A stretch of 64,000 nucleotides of DNA from Cytophagales bacterium (GCA_004294445.1 REAZ01000014.1:1-64000); one strand, 5' to 3'; counted from the first letter of the stretch, positions 44,637-53,799 are shown. Made by a program: numbers and translations. The notes: a model not told the origin generated them from the letters alone.

Positions 44637-44644
44637 TAAATTTG
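44637..44644 (+). promoter_or_regulatory. -7 promoter box for tatA
   Basis: TAAATTTG matches TAnnTTTG exactly, 42 bases before the start at 44687. No well-spaced -33 TTTG is seen. Confidence 0.4.
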
Positions 44645-44686
44645 CGAACAGTTACTTTATAACTCTTTAAAATATTCGTTACGAAA

Positions 44687-44899
44687 ATGATAACAACCAA
44701 CATATTAGTTTTCATAGGCGGTTTGGGCGGTACAGAAATTCTGTTGCTTTTGTTCGTCATTTTGTTGCTTTTTGGTGCAAAAAAAATCCCTGAATTAGCA
44801 CGAGGCTTAGGAAAAGGCATTCGTGAGTTCAAAGACGCTACCAAAGAAATCAAAAATGAATTGGAAGAAAGCGTAAAAGAAGATTCGAAGAAAGCATAA
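44687..44899 (+). CDS. tatA: Sec-independent protein translocase subunit TatA/E
   Basis: This 70-aa protein has one membrane helix (~12-28, [20 protein letters not shown]), the conserved hinge [20 protein letters not shown], an amphipathic helix and a charged tail. This is the size and layout of TatA/TatE, which forms the pore-like assembly that moves folded proteins with twin-arginine signals. tatC is not in the window. A 23-bp-stem terminator follows. Confidence 0.92.
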   Translation: MITTNILVFIGGLGGTEILLLLFVILLLFGAKKIPELARGLGKGIREFKDATKEIKNELEESVKEDSKKA

Positions 44900-44932
44900 C
44901 CCAATACCGATAAACTACGCTTGGGCAAAAAC

Positions 44933-44983
44933 AAATGATAAAAAGATGACATTTTATTAAAAAATGTCGTCTTTTTATCATTT
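44933..44983 (+). terminator. Long-stem terminator after tatA
   Basis: Arms at 44933-44955 and 44961-44983 (AAATGATAAAAAGATGAC paired with GTCGTCTTTTTATCATTT) form a 23-bp stem with one G-U and a 5-base loop. This is unusually long, but the inner T-run and position fit a terminator. Confidence 0.7.
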
Positions 44984-45039
44984 AAAAAGGCTACCTGATA
45001 GTTTTTGAATTTACCACAGAGTATAAAGATGCGCAAGCG

Positions 45040-45072
45040 TTGATACCAGTCTGAAGGGAATTGCTAATTTTG
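45040..45072 (+). promoter_or_regulatory. Promoter candidate for the orphan gene at 45099
   Basis: TTG at 45040-45042 and an exact -7 box TAATTTTG at 45065-45072 are spaced by 22 bases. The leader would be about 20 bases. Confidence 0.5.
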
Positions 45073-45098
45073 CACCCAAATTTAATAATTTAGGAGGC

Positions 45099-45506
45099 AT
45101 GAATATAGCAACGATACAGTCTAATTTTTTTGGTATATATGAAAATCAAAAAAACCTTGCTAATAAGGTCAAAGATTGGGTAAAAAATAATTTGATAGGA
45201 AGAAAAATATATGTTGCATCTTGTAATAAAACCATCGAGTTAAATTGGCAAGGCTTAAAAAATGATTTAGGAGAGTACCATTACCCATTATACATAGAAA
45301 AACTTATTTCTTTTGGTGTATTAGATGAAATCATTGCAAATGCTGATTATTTAAAGGAAGAAAAAGACAAAAGAGATAGGCTGTCTGTAAAAGCAGTACA
45401 CAGATTATCGAGCAGGGTACAAATCGATAATAAAGTTTATGATGTAGTAATTATTTGTATAGAAAGTTCAGCTAACTTTATTTACGACCATATTTTATTA
45501 GAATAA
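45099..45506 (+). CDS. Small orphan protein, possibly related to BECR/LPD-type domains
   Basis: This 135-aa protein has no signal or membrane segment. The second half (residues ~45-135: GLKNDLGEYHYPLYIEKLIS, VKAVHRLSSRVQIDNKVYDV, IICIESSANFIYDHIL) has the strand-helix-strand feel of small domains found in polyvalent phage/plasmid proteins and in BECR-fold nucleases. I cannot identify catalytic residues, so this is only a suggestion. An AGGAGG ends one base before the ATG, too close for a normal ribosome site. It has its own promoter and stands between tatA and gatA, as an inserted accessory gene might. Downstream, ATAAGGTTA (45510-45518) and TAACCTTAT (45565-45573) could pair around a long loop. 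Confidence 0.6.
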   Translation: MNIATIQSNFFGIYENQKNLANKVKDWVKNNLIGRKIYVASCNKTIELNWQGLKNDLGEYHYPLYIEKLISFGVLDEIIANADYLKEEKDKRDRLSVKAVHRLSSRVQIDNKVYDVVIICIESSANFIYDHILLE

Positions 45507-45640
45507 AAAATAAGGTTACAGTTGGTATATCTAAGCCTTATCATGAACTTAACCTATTATTCTATAACCTTATAATTTCGTTTCTCGAGCAGAAATCGAG
45601 AACAAAGATACAAAACTATTTTCTAAACTACCAAAAAAAA

Positions 45641-47104
45641 ATGAATGAATTACTAAGCGAGCAAAAGACAAAAATGCCTACATATACTTCATTAAAACAA
45701 ATACAAACTGCTATTAGTAAGCAAGAAACTTCTGTCAAAGAAGTAGTTACACATTATTTGAGTGTCATAGAAGCCAATAAACACCTCAACGCATTTTTGG
45801 AAGTCTATGGCGAGGAAGCCTTAGCAAAAGCCGAAATCATAGACCAAAAAATTAGACAAGGTACGGCAGGCAGATTGGCAGGCATGGTCGTTGGGTTGAA
45901 AGATGTCATTTGCTACAAAGACCACTCTTTACAGGCTTCGAGCCATATTTTGGCAGGTTTCAAATCTCAATTTTCTGCCACCGCAGTCGAAAAATTGTTA
46001 GCCGAAGATGCCATTATCATAGGCAGACAAAATTGTGATGAGTTTGCGATGGGGTCATCAAGCGAAAATTCCGCCTTCGGAGCAGTTCGCAACGCCCTTG
46101 ATAATGAGCGAGTTTCGGGTGGTTCGTCAGGCGGTTCTGCCGTAGCGGTGCAGGCGGGAATGTGCTTGGCTTCTTTGGGGTCAGATACAGGCGGCTCAGT
46201 AAGGCAGCCTGCATCTTTCTGCGGTGTCATTGGCTTCAAACCTACTTATTCACGAGTTTCTCGTCATGGTTTGATAGCGTATGCCTCCTCTTTTGACATC
46301 ATTGGCACACTTTCAAAAGATATCGAGGATACCGCTTTACTTTTAGAAGTTATTTCGGGAGAGGACGATTTCGATAGCACCGTTTCCACAAAGCCAGTCC
46401 TCCCCTACTCCCAACTCCTCGATATGGATTCCAAGCCTAAGATTGCCTACTTGAGGGAAACAGTTGAAAATGAGGGACTTCAGCCCGAAGTCAAAGCAAG
46501 TATTTTGCAGACAATAGAAAAGCTAAGAAGTGAAGGACATACAGTAGAAGCAGTCGATTTTCCGCTACTTGAGTATATCTTGCCTACTTATTATATTCTC
46601 ACTACAGCCGAGGCAAGTACCAACCTTTCTCGCTTTGATGGGGTGCGCTATGGCTACCGCAGCAAGAATGCAACTGACTTAGAATCAATGTATAAGCGTA
46701 GCCGTTCGGAAGGATTCGGCATCGAGGTGCAGAGGCGAATTATTTTGGGAACATTCGTGCTAAGTTCGAGCTATTACGATGCCTATTTCACCAAAGCGCA
46801 GAAGGTCAGACGATTAATTACCAACAAGACTAAAGAAATTTTAGCCCAATATGATTTCATTATCTCCCCTACTGCCCCAATGACCGCCTTCAAAATTGGC
46901 GAAAATTCAGGCAATCCTTTGGCGATGTATTTGGCAGATATTTTTTCGGTGCAGGCGAATGTAGCTGGTGGCTTACCTGCTATCTCTATCCCTAACGGCT
47001 TTGATGCGCAAGGAATGCCTATAGGCTTGCAAATAATGGCAAACAGCTTTGAAGAGGCTAAATTATTGGCTTTCAGTAAGTATTTGTTGGATAAATTTGT
47101 ATAA
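45641..47104 (+). CDS. gatA: Asp-tRNA(Asn)/Glu-tRNA(Gln) amidotransferase subunit A
   Basis: This 487-aa amidase-signature enzyme supplies ammonia from glutamine to mischarged Asp-tRNA(Asn) or Glu-tRNA(Gln). The Ser-cisSer-Lys triad region is intact: GMVVGLKDVICYKDH (Lys), VSGGSSGGSAVAVQAG and LGSDTGGSVRQPASFCGVIG (Ser residues). Length is normal. A second ATG at 45674 may be the true start, since the first 11 residues are poorly conserved. gatB and gatC are not adjacent. Upstream, TTCTCGA and TCGAGAA (45582-45588, 45596-45602) form a short palindrome of unknown role. Confidence 0.93.
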   Translation: MNELLSEQKTKMPTYTSLKQIQTAISKQETSVKEVVTHYLSVIEANKHLNAFLEVYGEEALAKAEIIDQKIRQGTAGRLAGMVVGLKDVICYKDHSLQASSHILAGFKSQFSATAVEKLLAEDAIIIGRQNCDEFAMGSSSENSAFGAVRNALDNERVSGGSSGGSAVAVQAGMCLASLGSDTGGSVRQPASFCGVIGFKPTYSRVSRHGLIAYASSFDIIGTLSKDIEDTALLLEVISGEDDFDSTVSTKPVLPYSQLLDMDSKPKIAYLRETVENEGLQPEVKASILQTIEKLRSEGHTVEAVDFPLLEYILPTYYILTTAEASTNLSRFDGVRYGYRSKNATDLESMYKRSRSEGFGIEVQRRIILGTFVLSSSYYDAYFTKAQKVRRLITNKTKEILAQYDFIISPTAPMTAFKIGENSGNPLAMYLADIFSVQANVAGGLPAISIPNGFDAQGMPIGLQIMANSFEEAKLLAFSKYLLDKFV

Positions 47105-47141
47105 ATGGCTTCATTTAAAATCAGAATAAAATAGTAAAACT

Positions 47142-48305
47142 ATGAAACTCAAAGCAATAAAATTTTGTCGTTTTAAGGGACAAAAATATGAGTGGTCTAT
47201 GGAAGGCAAGCCTGAAAATGGAATATATAATCAACCTGTAACTTTCCAAAATATTAATCTTATTGTGGGAAAAAACGCAACAGGCAAAAGTAAAACTGTC
47301 GATGTCATAAGACGTTTAGCTGATTTGTTGGCGGGTGAAATTAATATCTCTGATATTGAATATGAAAACGCTATTTTTGAAGTGGTTTTTGATGACAATG
47401 GACAAGAAATTTATTACTACTTAGAGTTTATTGACCATAAAGTGATTCAAGAAAAGCTGCTTATTGGCACTGATACTAAATTAGATAGAGAAAAAAGGGA
47501 GTTATATTATGCTGAAATCGAAAAAAACTTATCATTTGAAATCCAAGAAGATAAATTAGTGGTTTCAAGAGTAGATAACAAACAGCAACCTTTTTTTAAC
47601 TCCTTACAACAATGGGGAAAAAACTTGAATCACTATCGTTTTGGAACACATTTAGGTCGTCAGTCTCTTTTTGGCGAAATTAATATTGACGTTATAAAAA
47701 AACAAGAAATCAGCCTAAAAACAAACGATAAAGTTTTGATAACCTTCGTAAAAGGTATGGAAAATCCTTATTTTGAAAATATCATCATTCAGGATATGAA
47801 AAAAGTAGGATATAATCTTTTAAGTATCGGCTATGGCAAATACAAAATTCGTGCGTTTGGATTTGAAATACAAGAACAAGATATTGAAGGTATTACGCCA
47901 CAAATAGATGTTTCACAAGGAATGTTTAGAGCTTTATCATTGCTTATTCAGTTAAATTATTCATTGTTAAGCCAAATTCCAAGTTGTATTTTAATAGACG
48001 ATATTGGCGAAGGTTTAGATTATGAAAGGTCAAAAAGCCTGATTGATTTGATTATTGAAAAAGTGAAAGATTCACCTGTACAGGTAATTATGACAACTAA
48101 TGATAGGTTTGTAATGAATAAAATTCCATTAGAGTATTGGTCAGTTATTCATCGGACACCAAAAAAATCTTTGTTTTATAACTATCAAAATTCAAAAGAA
48201 ATTTTTGATGATTTCAAATATTCAGGCTTGAGTAATTTTGATTTTCTAAGGACAGAGTTTTACACAACAGGTTTTGAGATAGAGGAAAATACAGTTACCC
48301 AATGA
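47142..48305 (+). CDS. AAA15/21-type ATPase of a two-gene ATPase-TOPRIM module
   Basis: This 387-aa soluble ABC/SMC-like ATPase has Walker A VGKNATGKS at ~42-50, a signature-like DVSQGMFRALSLL, Walker B SCILIDDIGEGLD at ~281-293 and a terminal VIMTTNDRFVMN in the H-loop position, where Asn-Asp replaces the usual His. There is no long coiled coil. The family includes OLD-like, RloA and AriA ATPases that act with TOPRIM or HNH effectors in phage defence. The stop overlaps the start of the TOPRIM-like gene by 4 bp. It lies between gatA and a tricorn protease gene, a typical position for an inserted accessory pair. The defence role is inference from architecture. Confidence 0.8.
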   Translation: MKLKAIKFCRFKGQKYEWSMEGKPENGIYNQPVTFQNINLIVGKNATGKSKTVDVIRRLADLLAGEINISDIEYENAIFEVVFDDNGQEIYYYLEFIDHKVIQEKLLIGTDTKLDREKRELYYAEIEKNLSFEIQEDKLVVSRVDNKQQPFFNSLQQWGKNLNHYRFGTHLGRQSLFGEINIDVIKKQEISLKTNDKVLITFVKGMENPYFENIIIQDMKKVGYNLLSIGYGKYKIRAFGFEIQEQDIEGITPQIDVSQGMFRALSLLIQLNYSLLSQIPSCILIDDIGEGLDYERSKSLIDLIIEKVKDSPVQVIMTTNDRFVMNKIPLEYWSVIHRTPKKSLFYNYQNSKEIFDDFKYSGLSNFDFLRTEFYTTGFEIEENTVTQ

Positions 48306-49021
48306 AAAAAATAGCTTTTTTTGTAGAAGGACAAACTGAGCAATTTTTTCTAAATAAACTCTTAATTGAAATTGCAGGCAGTAAAAATATATTTATCAAA
48401 CTGAAAAAATTTAAAGGTAAGGGAAAGCCAACAGAAGATATTTTACCCAAAACACTTTCACAGCCTTCTCATCAGGTCAATCATACGGTTTTAATATACG
48501 ATTGTGCGGGAGATGGGAGTGTAAAATCAAGAATTTTGGAAGAATATCGCGATTTGCGAAAAAATGGCTATGCTGAAATAGTAGGTTTGAGGGACTTATA
48601 TCCTCTACCAGACCTTCAAAAATTGACACGAAGATTAAATAATGGTTTGGTGATTAATGGCAAGCGTATAGAAGAAGCATTACCCAATGATACAAGTATT
48701 GTTGTTGCAGTTAGAGAAATAGAAGAATGGTTTTTAGCAGAGTGTAATCATTATGTTTGTATTGATGCTTCCCTTAATTATGCTGTAGTATCAAGTCTTG
48801 GTTTTAATCCTTGCACTGACGACTTAACTATTCGTAGCAATTCTGCTGCACTTGATTTGCACGCAATTTATCAATTAGCAGGTAAGCATTATAACAAAAA
48901 AAAGGATAATGTTGATAGAACATTAAGCTGCTTAGATTACACAAATCTCTACTTAAATGTTAGACATAAAATACCCAAATTAAACGACCTAATTACCAAA
49001 ATAGATGCTTTTTTGAGCTAA
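48302..49021 (+). CDS. TOPRIM-like (DUF4276/DUF3226-like) protein, partner of the ATPase
   Basis: This 239-aa protein begins IAFFVEGQTEQFFLNKLLIE, the acidic first motif of OLD-type TOPRIM domains (Glu9). The second acidic motif is VLIYDCAGDG (~63-72), with an Asp pair set slightly wider than the standard DxD. A later block VAVREIEEWFLAECNHY resembles the DUF4276/DUF3226 C-terminal signature. TOPRIM proteins of this kind are nucleases or tRNA-cutting effectors when coupled to an ATPase. Translation is coupled to the ATPase gene by the 4-bp overlap. Activity and target are unknown, and it is shorter than the OLD and AriB proteins I can recall. Confidence 0.72.
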   Translation: MKKIAFFVEGQTEQFFLNKLLIEIAGSKNIFIKLKKFKGKGKPTEDILPKTLSQPSHQVNHTVLIYDCAGDGSVKSRILEEYRDLRKNGYAEIVGLRDLYPLPDLQKLTRRLNNGLVINGKRIEEALPNDTSIVVAVREIEEWFLAECNHYVCIDASLNYAVVSSLGFNPCTDDLTIRSNSAALDLHAIYQLAGKHYNKKKDNVDRTLSCLDYTNLYLNVRHKIPKLNDLITKIDAFLS

Positions 49022-49130
49022 AAAAGTAAATCATAAAAAGTATTCAATATATAACCTTATCAGACTGGCTTTGCAAACACCTTATTCCAAAAATATTACT
49101 CGTATTGATTATTTACAACCCAATTTTAGT

Positions 49131-52100
49131 ATGAAAAAGATAACTACATCTCTATTATTATTTTTCTTCTTTTATAGTTTAGTTTTTGCCCAAAATAACC
49201 CCAATTGGTTGCGATATTCCGCCATTTCGCCCGATAGAACGAAGATTGTTTTTACTTACAAAGGCGATTTGTTTATTGTCCCTGCGGCAGGCGGTACGGC
49301 ACAGCCGCTTACTTTCCACGAGGCACACGATTTCATGCCCGTTTGGAGCAGAGATGGCAGCAAAATAGCTTTCGCATCTGACCGCTTTGGCAATTTTGAT
49401 GTTTTTGTGATTGACGCTTTGGGTGGAGAGCCTACTCGTCTTACCTATCATTCCAACTCCGAATTTCCATACGCCTTTGGTGCAGACGGTAAAAGCGTGA
49501 TTTTTGGTGGGCAGCGTTTGGACGTAGCCTCGCATCGCCAATATCCAACAGGTTCTCAGCCAGAAACTTATACAGTTGCCATAGGGGGTGGGCGAGTGAA
49601 TCAGCTATGGACTGTCCCCGCTGAAGATATACAGGTAAGCAAAAACGGCAGCCGCATGGTATATCACGATAAAAAAGGGGGTGAAAATACTTTTCGCAAG
49701 CATCACACCTCGTCCATTACGCGCGATATTTGGCTTTACGATAGCTCTACGGGCAAGCACACCATGATTACTTCCTTCAAAGGAGAAGACCGCAACCCGA
49801 TTTTTGCTGAAAATGACAAGAGTATTTTTTATCTAAGCGAAGAAAGTGGTACTTTCAATGTCCACAAACTTAGCCTCGATAACCCCTCGCAAAAACAGCA
49901 AATTACCTCGTTCAAAACGCACCCTATTCGCTTTTTGAGTTCGGCAAATGATGGTACGCTTTGCTTTAGCTATGATGGCGAACTTTATACCCTAAAGCCA
50001 AATGCCAAGCCTACCAAAGTCAATGTAACTATTCGTACCGAAGGAAAAAATAACAATAATCGCATCATTCCTATCAGTGGGAACGTGCGCGAAATGGCGG
50101 TTTCACCCAATGGAAAAGAAGTGGCATACATAGTGAGAGGCGAAATTTTTGTTTCTTCTATAGAAGGCGGCGTAACCAAACGCATCACCAATACACCTGA
50201 GCAAGAACGCTTTGTGAGTTTTTCCCCTGATGGAAATGCGCTCCTTTACGCAGGAGAAAGAGATAACTCTTGGAGCATTTACCAAACAAAAAAAGTAAGA
50301 AGTGAAGAGCCCTATTTCTACGCTTCTACCTTGCTCAAAGAGGAAGTAGTGATTGGCAACAAAAATGAAAACTATCAGCCGCAATTCTCGCCCGATGGCA
50401 AAGAAATCGCTTTTATCGAAAATAGGCGTTCTCTAAAAATCTTTAATATCGCTTCCAAGCAGTTCCGTACCTTGCTCACGCCTAACGAACTTTTTTATAT
50501 GTCTGATGGCGACCAGTATTTTAGCTGGAGTCCTGATGGCAAGTGGTTATTGGCAGAATACTCGCCCGTTATGGCAAATGGTGAAGTTGTTTTGCTGGCG
50601 GCAGATGGCTCCAAGAAAATGATAAACCTTACCGAAAGTGGCTACGGAGATTATCGCCCAAAGTGGGTAAACGGAGGCAAGCAAATTCTTTGGTTTAGCG
50701 ACAGAGATGGCTTGCGTAGCTATGCAAATAGCGGAAATAGACAGGCAGATGTTTACAGTATGTTTTTTACCCAAGAAAGTTGGGATAAGTTTAACCTGAA
50801 CAAAGACGACTTTGCCCTGCTCAAAGAAATGGAAGAAAAAGCAGAAAAAGACAAAAAAGGTAAGGACGACAAAGACAAAAAAGCAGAACCGAAAAAAGAC
50901 AGTACAAGCACGGTTAATTTGCTCTTAGATGGTTTCAAAGACCGCAAAACACGCTTTACCATTCATTCCTCGTCTTTGGGAGATGCCGTATTGTCCAAAG
51001 ATGGCGAAAAGCTCTACTATTTGGCACGCTTTGAGAAAGGCATGAACCTCTGGAGTACCAAAGTACGCACAAAAGAAACCAAAATGGAAATAGAACTTAA
51101 TGCAGGCTTCGGGAGTATGGTTTGGGACAAAGACATGAAAAATATCTTTTTGCTGGCAGATGGCTCTATTTCAAAAATCAATGCAGAATCGGGGAAAAGG
51201 GAAAGCATTGGCATCAGAGGCGAACTAAATCTGGACGTAGCCGCAGAACGCCGACACATGTTTGACCATGTCTGGACACGCACAAAATCAATGTTTTATA
51301 CTTCCAATTATCACGGAGCAAATTGGGACGATTTGAAGAATGCATACCAAGCAAAACTGCCTTCTATTGGCACAGGACACGAATTTGCCGAACTACTCTC
51401 CGAAATGCTTGGAGAGCTAAACGTTTCGCACTGCGGGGCAAGCTACCGACCTTCTGACCCTAACGGAGATAATACAGCCTCTTTGGGTATATTTATAGAC
51501 TACGATTTTGCGGGAGATGGCATCAAAATCGCCGAAATCATCAAGGGTAGCCCACTCGACAAGGAAAACATCAAAGTAGAGGCGGGCATGGTGATAGAGC
51601 AGATAGATGGCGAAAATATCACCGCTAATGGCGATATTGCAAAGTTTTTGAACAGAAAAGCGGGCAAGTTTACTTCCCTGCAAATCTATGACCCTGCGAC
51701 TAAAAATCGCCAGCAAATTACCGTAAAACCAGTTTCGATAGGTGAAGAAAATAGTTTGCTCTACAAAAGATGGGTACGCAAAAATCAGGAAGAAGTGGAC
51801 AAGCTAAGTGGTGGGCAGCTTGGCTACGTGCATATCCCCGGCATGAGTGACGGACCCTATAGAAATGTTTACGAAGATGTGATGGGCAAGTTCCACGACC
51901 GCAAGGGCATGATTATAGACACTCGCTTTAACGGCGGCGGCGACCTTGTGGCAGATTTGGCAATGTTTTTCACAGGAAAAAAATTCATAGATTATGCCAT
52001 TGAAAGCCGCTCCGTAGGCTACGAACCTACTTTTCGCTGGACGAAGCCAACGGTGGCAATGGTAAACGAAGCCAACTATAGTGATGGGCATTGCTTTGCG

Positions 52101-52367
52101 TGTGGCTACCAAGACTTAGGCATCGGCAAAATGATAGGGATGCCCGTACCCGGTACTTGTAGCTTTGCAGGCTGGGAAGGCTTACAAGATGGGCAAACTA
52201 CTTGGGGTTCAGTACCTGTGAGTGCCAAAAATAGCAAAGGGCAGTGGTTGGAAAATGTGGAAACTGTGCCTGAATTTCAACTAAGAAATGAGCCAAACGT
52301 AATTAGCAAAGGCAAAGACCAGCAGTTGGAAAAAGCCATTGAGGAATTGCTAAAAAGTATCAAATAA
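49131..52367 (+). CDS. Secreted tricorn-type protease (S41 family)
   Basis: From the ATG at 49131 the product has 1078 aa. A signal peptide (residues ~1-21, ending LVFAQ) is followed by two beta-propellers with WD/TolB-like blades (PDRTKIVFTYKGDLFIVPAA, WSRDGSKIAFASDRFGNFDV). A Lys/Asp-rich linker (KKGKDDKDKKAEPKKDS), a tricorn core with catalytic-His region, a PDZ domain (VEAGMVIEQIDGEN) and the S41 domain (IIDTRFNGGGDLVADLAMFF, with probable nucleophile Ser in NEANYSDGHCFACGY) complete it. Archaeal tricorn is cytosolic and degrades oligopeptides; Bacteroidota versions are exported. The signal peptide indicates a periplasmic site. The 20-residue extension to 49071 is unlikely. Confidence 0.9.
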   Translation: MKKITTSLLLFFFFYSLVFAQNNPNWLRYSAISPDRTKIVFTYKGDLFIVPAAGGTAQPLTFHEAHDFMPVWSRDGSKIAFASDRFGNFDVFVIDALGGEPTRLTYHSNSEFPYAFGADGKSVIFGGQRLDVASHRQYPTGSQPETYTVAIGGGRVNQLWTVPAEDIQVSKNGSRMVYHDKKGGENTFRKHHTSSITRDIWLYDSSTGKHTMITSFKGEDRNPIFAENDKSIFYLSEESGTFNVHKLSLDNPSQKQQITSFKTHPIRFLSSANDGTLCFSYDGELYTLKPNAKPTKVNVTIRTEGKNNNNRIIPISGNVREMAVSPNGKEVAYIVRGEIFVSSIEGGVTKRITNTPEQERFVSFSPDGNALLYAGERDNSWSIYQTKKVRSEEPYFYASTLLKEEVVIGNKNENYQPQFSPDGKEIAFIENRRSLKIFNIASKQFRTLLTPNELFYMSDGDQYFSWSPDGKWLLAEYSPVMANGEVVLLAADGSKKMINLTESGYGDYRPKWVNGGKQILWFSDRDGLRSYANSGNRQADVYSMFFTQESWDKFNLNKDDFALLKEMEEKAEKDKKGKDDKDKKAEPKKDSTSTVNLLLDGFKDRKTRFTIHSSSLGDAVLSKDGEKLYYLARFEKGMNLWSTKVRTKETKMEIELNAGFGSMVWDKDMKNIFLLADGSISKINAESGKRESIGIRGELNLDVAAERRHMFDHVWTRTKSMFYTSNYHGANWDDLKNAYQAKLPSIGTGHEFAELLSEMLGELNVSHCGASYRPSDPNGDNTASLGIFIDYDFAGDGIKIAEIIKGSPLDKENIKVEAGMVIEQIDGENITANGDIAKFLNRKAGKFTSLQIYDPATKNRQQITVKPVSIGEENSLLYKRWVRKNQEEVDKLSGGQLGYVHIPGMSDGPYRNVYEDVMGKFHDRKGMIIDTRFNGGGDLVADLAMFFTGKKFIDYAIESRSVGYEPTFRWTKPTVAMVNEANYSDGHCFACGYQDLGIGKMIGMPVPGTCSFAGWEGLQDGQTTWGSVPVSAKNSKGQWLENVETVPEFQLRNEPNVISKGKDQQLEKAIEELLKSIK

Positions 52368-52382
52368 AGTAAATGACATCTT

Positions 52383-52904
52383 ATGAATTTTGAGTTAAAA
52401 GTAACTTTGGAAAATGACCTAATGACGCTCAGACCACTCCAAGAAGATGATTTTGAGAATCTCTATAGTGTGGCTTCTGACCCACTTATTTGGGAGCAGC
52501 ATCCCGCAAAGGAGCGTAGCGAAAGAGAAGGTTTTAAGATTTTCTTCAAAGAAGCAATAGCGTCTGGGGGGGCATTTGCGGTGATAGACTCCAAAACGGG
52601 AGAAATCATAGGCAGCACAAGGTTTCATCGGGTAAAAGAAGTGCAGAATGCTATTGAAATTGGCTGGACTTTCTTGGCACGTAAGTATTGGGGCGGAGCA
52701 TACAATAAATCTATGAAAGACCTCATGATGACTTATGCTTTCAAATTTGTAGAAAACGTCCTTTTTTATATCCACGAAAGTAATTTTCGTTCACAAAAAG
52801 CGGTTGAAAAGTTGGGTGGGAAAAGAATAACGGTCTTAGAAAACCAAGAGTTAGACCCTCGCCAAAGCACAAACGTCATTTACCAAGTTGTACGTCTCAA
52901 ATAG
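52383..52904 (+). CDS. GNAT-family acetyltransferase (RimJ/RimL-like)
   Basis: This 173-aa protein has the RimJ/RimL pattern: MTLRPLQEDDFENLYSVA at the start, GSTRFHRVKEVQNAIEIGWT in the middle, and FYIHESNFRSQKAVEKLGGK near the acetyl-CoA site. It acetylates an amine of a small molecule or a protein N-terminus; the substrate is unknown. It starts 15 bp after the tricorn gene. The stop and that of the opposite gene meet in a 7-bp palindrome (ATAGTTAGTAACTAT, 52905-52919). Confidence 0.85.
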   Translation: MNFELKVTLENDLMTLRPLQEDDFENLYSVASDPLIWEQHPAKERSEREGFKIFFKEAIASGGAFAVIDSKTGEIIGSTRFHRVKEVQNAIEIGWTFLARKYWGGAYNKSMKDLMMTYAFKFVENVLFYIHESNFRSQKAVEKLGGKRITVLENQELDPRQSTNVIYQVVRLK

Positions 52905-52908
52905 ATAG

Positions 52909-53793
52909 TTAGTAACTATATACTCCTCCCGAATGAATAAGCAAAATGCTTGAGTTCGGGGGGAAATATTTTTTTTTGATGAGGTCAAATACGCCATAAA
53001 ATAGCTTACCCGTATAAATTGGCTCTATTGGAATGGGGTATTTAGCATTGAAATCACGTACAAAATCATTGAGTTCGGGAGTAATTTTGGCATAGCCGCC
53101 GAAGTGATATTCGTTATTGATGTACCATTTTCTTGTTGGCAAATTAGCTTGCTCAGTAGCTATTAACTTTTCTATTTCGGCAGTCAAAAAATCACCTTTT
53201 AGCACTGAAAAACCTATGAATTGCGTATTTGCTAACTGCGGATTTTCACTCACTATCAAGCCCGCAAACGTTCCGCCCGTCCCGCAGGCACAGCCTACAT
53301 AGTCGTAAGGGGTAGTTATATTTTGCAGTATTTCTGACGTACCTCTGATGGCAAACTCATTTGTGCCGCCTTCGGGAATGAGGTAAAAATCTCCAAATTT
53401 TTCCTTGAGAGAAGAAATAAACGCCTGTTCTGCCTTCTGCCGATACGTAGTGCGGTCTAAATAATGAAGTTTCATGCCACAGTTTGTTGCATGGCTTAGG
53501 ATTGGGTTGAGCGGTAGTGTTTCCTCGCCTCTGATGATGCCAATGGTTTCAAAACCAAAAATTTTGCCCGCCGATGCCGTTGCGTAGATATGATTCGAAA
53601 AAGCCCCACCAAAGGTAAGTAGTTTGGTAGAGCCTTTATTTTGAGCTTGTTTGAGGTTATATTTTAGCTTGTGCCACTTATTTCCCTTAATAAAAGGGTG
53701 AATAAGGTCTTCTCTTTTTACAAAAAACCTGACTTGATGAAGTGTCAGAAAGCCATCGCTTATTTCCTCTGTAGGTGCATCTTGTAAGTCCAT
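52909..53793 (-). CDS. PLP-dependent D-cysteine desulfhydrase / ACC deaminase-like enzyme
   Basis: From the ATG at 53793 the product has 294 aa; a GTG two codons earlier is also possible. Fold-type II PLP enzyme. The PLP-Lys is in FIKGNKWHKLKYNLKQA, the phosphate/carboxylate-binding loop is LTFGGAFSNHIYATA, then LIPEGGTNEFAIRGT and VGCACGTGGTFAGLI. Bacteroidota members are annotated as ACC deaminase or D-cysteine desulfhydrase; activity on D-cysteine is the more likely of the two, by family knowledge. It follows the MCE gene by a few bases on the same strand. Confidence 0.85.
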   Translation of the reverse strand: MDLQDAPTEEISDGFLTLHQVRFFVKREDLIHPFIKGNKWHKLKYNLKQAQNKGSTKLLTFGGAFSNHIYATASAGKIFGFETIGIIRGEETLPLNPILSHATNCGMKLHYLDRTTYRQKAEQAFISSLKEKFGDFYLIPEGGTNEFAIRGTSEILQNITTPYDYVGCACGTGGTFAGLIVSENPQLANTQFIGFSVLKGDFLTAEIEKLIATEQANLPTRKWYINNEYHFGGYAKITPELNDFVRDFNAKYPIPIEPIYTGKLFYGVFDLIKKKYFPPNSSILLIHSGGVYSY

Positions 53794-53799
53794 GAACAC

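Noticed and set aside
45092-45097. AGGAGG as a strong ribosome binding site for the orphan gene
   Set aside because: It ends one base before the ATG, too close to position a ribosome, and clear Shine-Dalgarno sites are rare in this genome.
45582-45602. TTCTCGA/TCGAGAA palindrome upstream of gatA as an operator
   Set aside because: It is only 7 bp with a 7-base gap, and no regulator gene is linked. Too little evidence for a feature.
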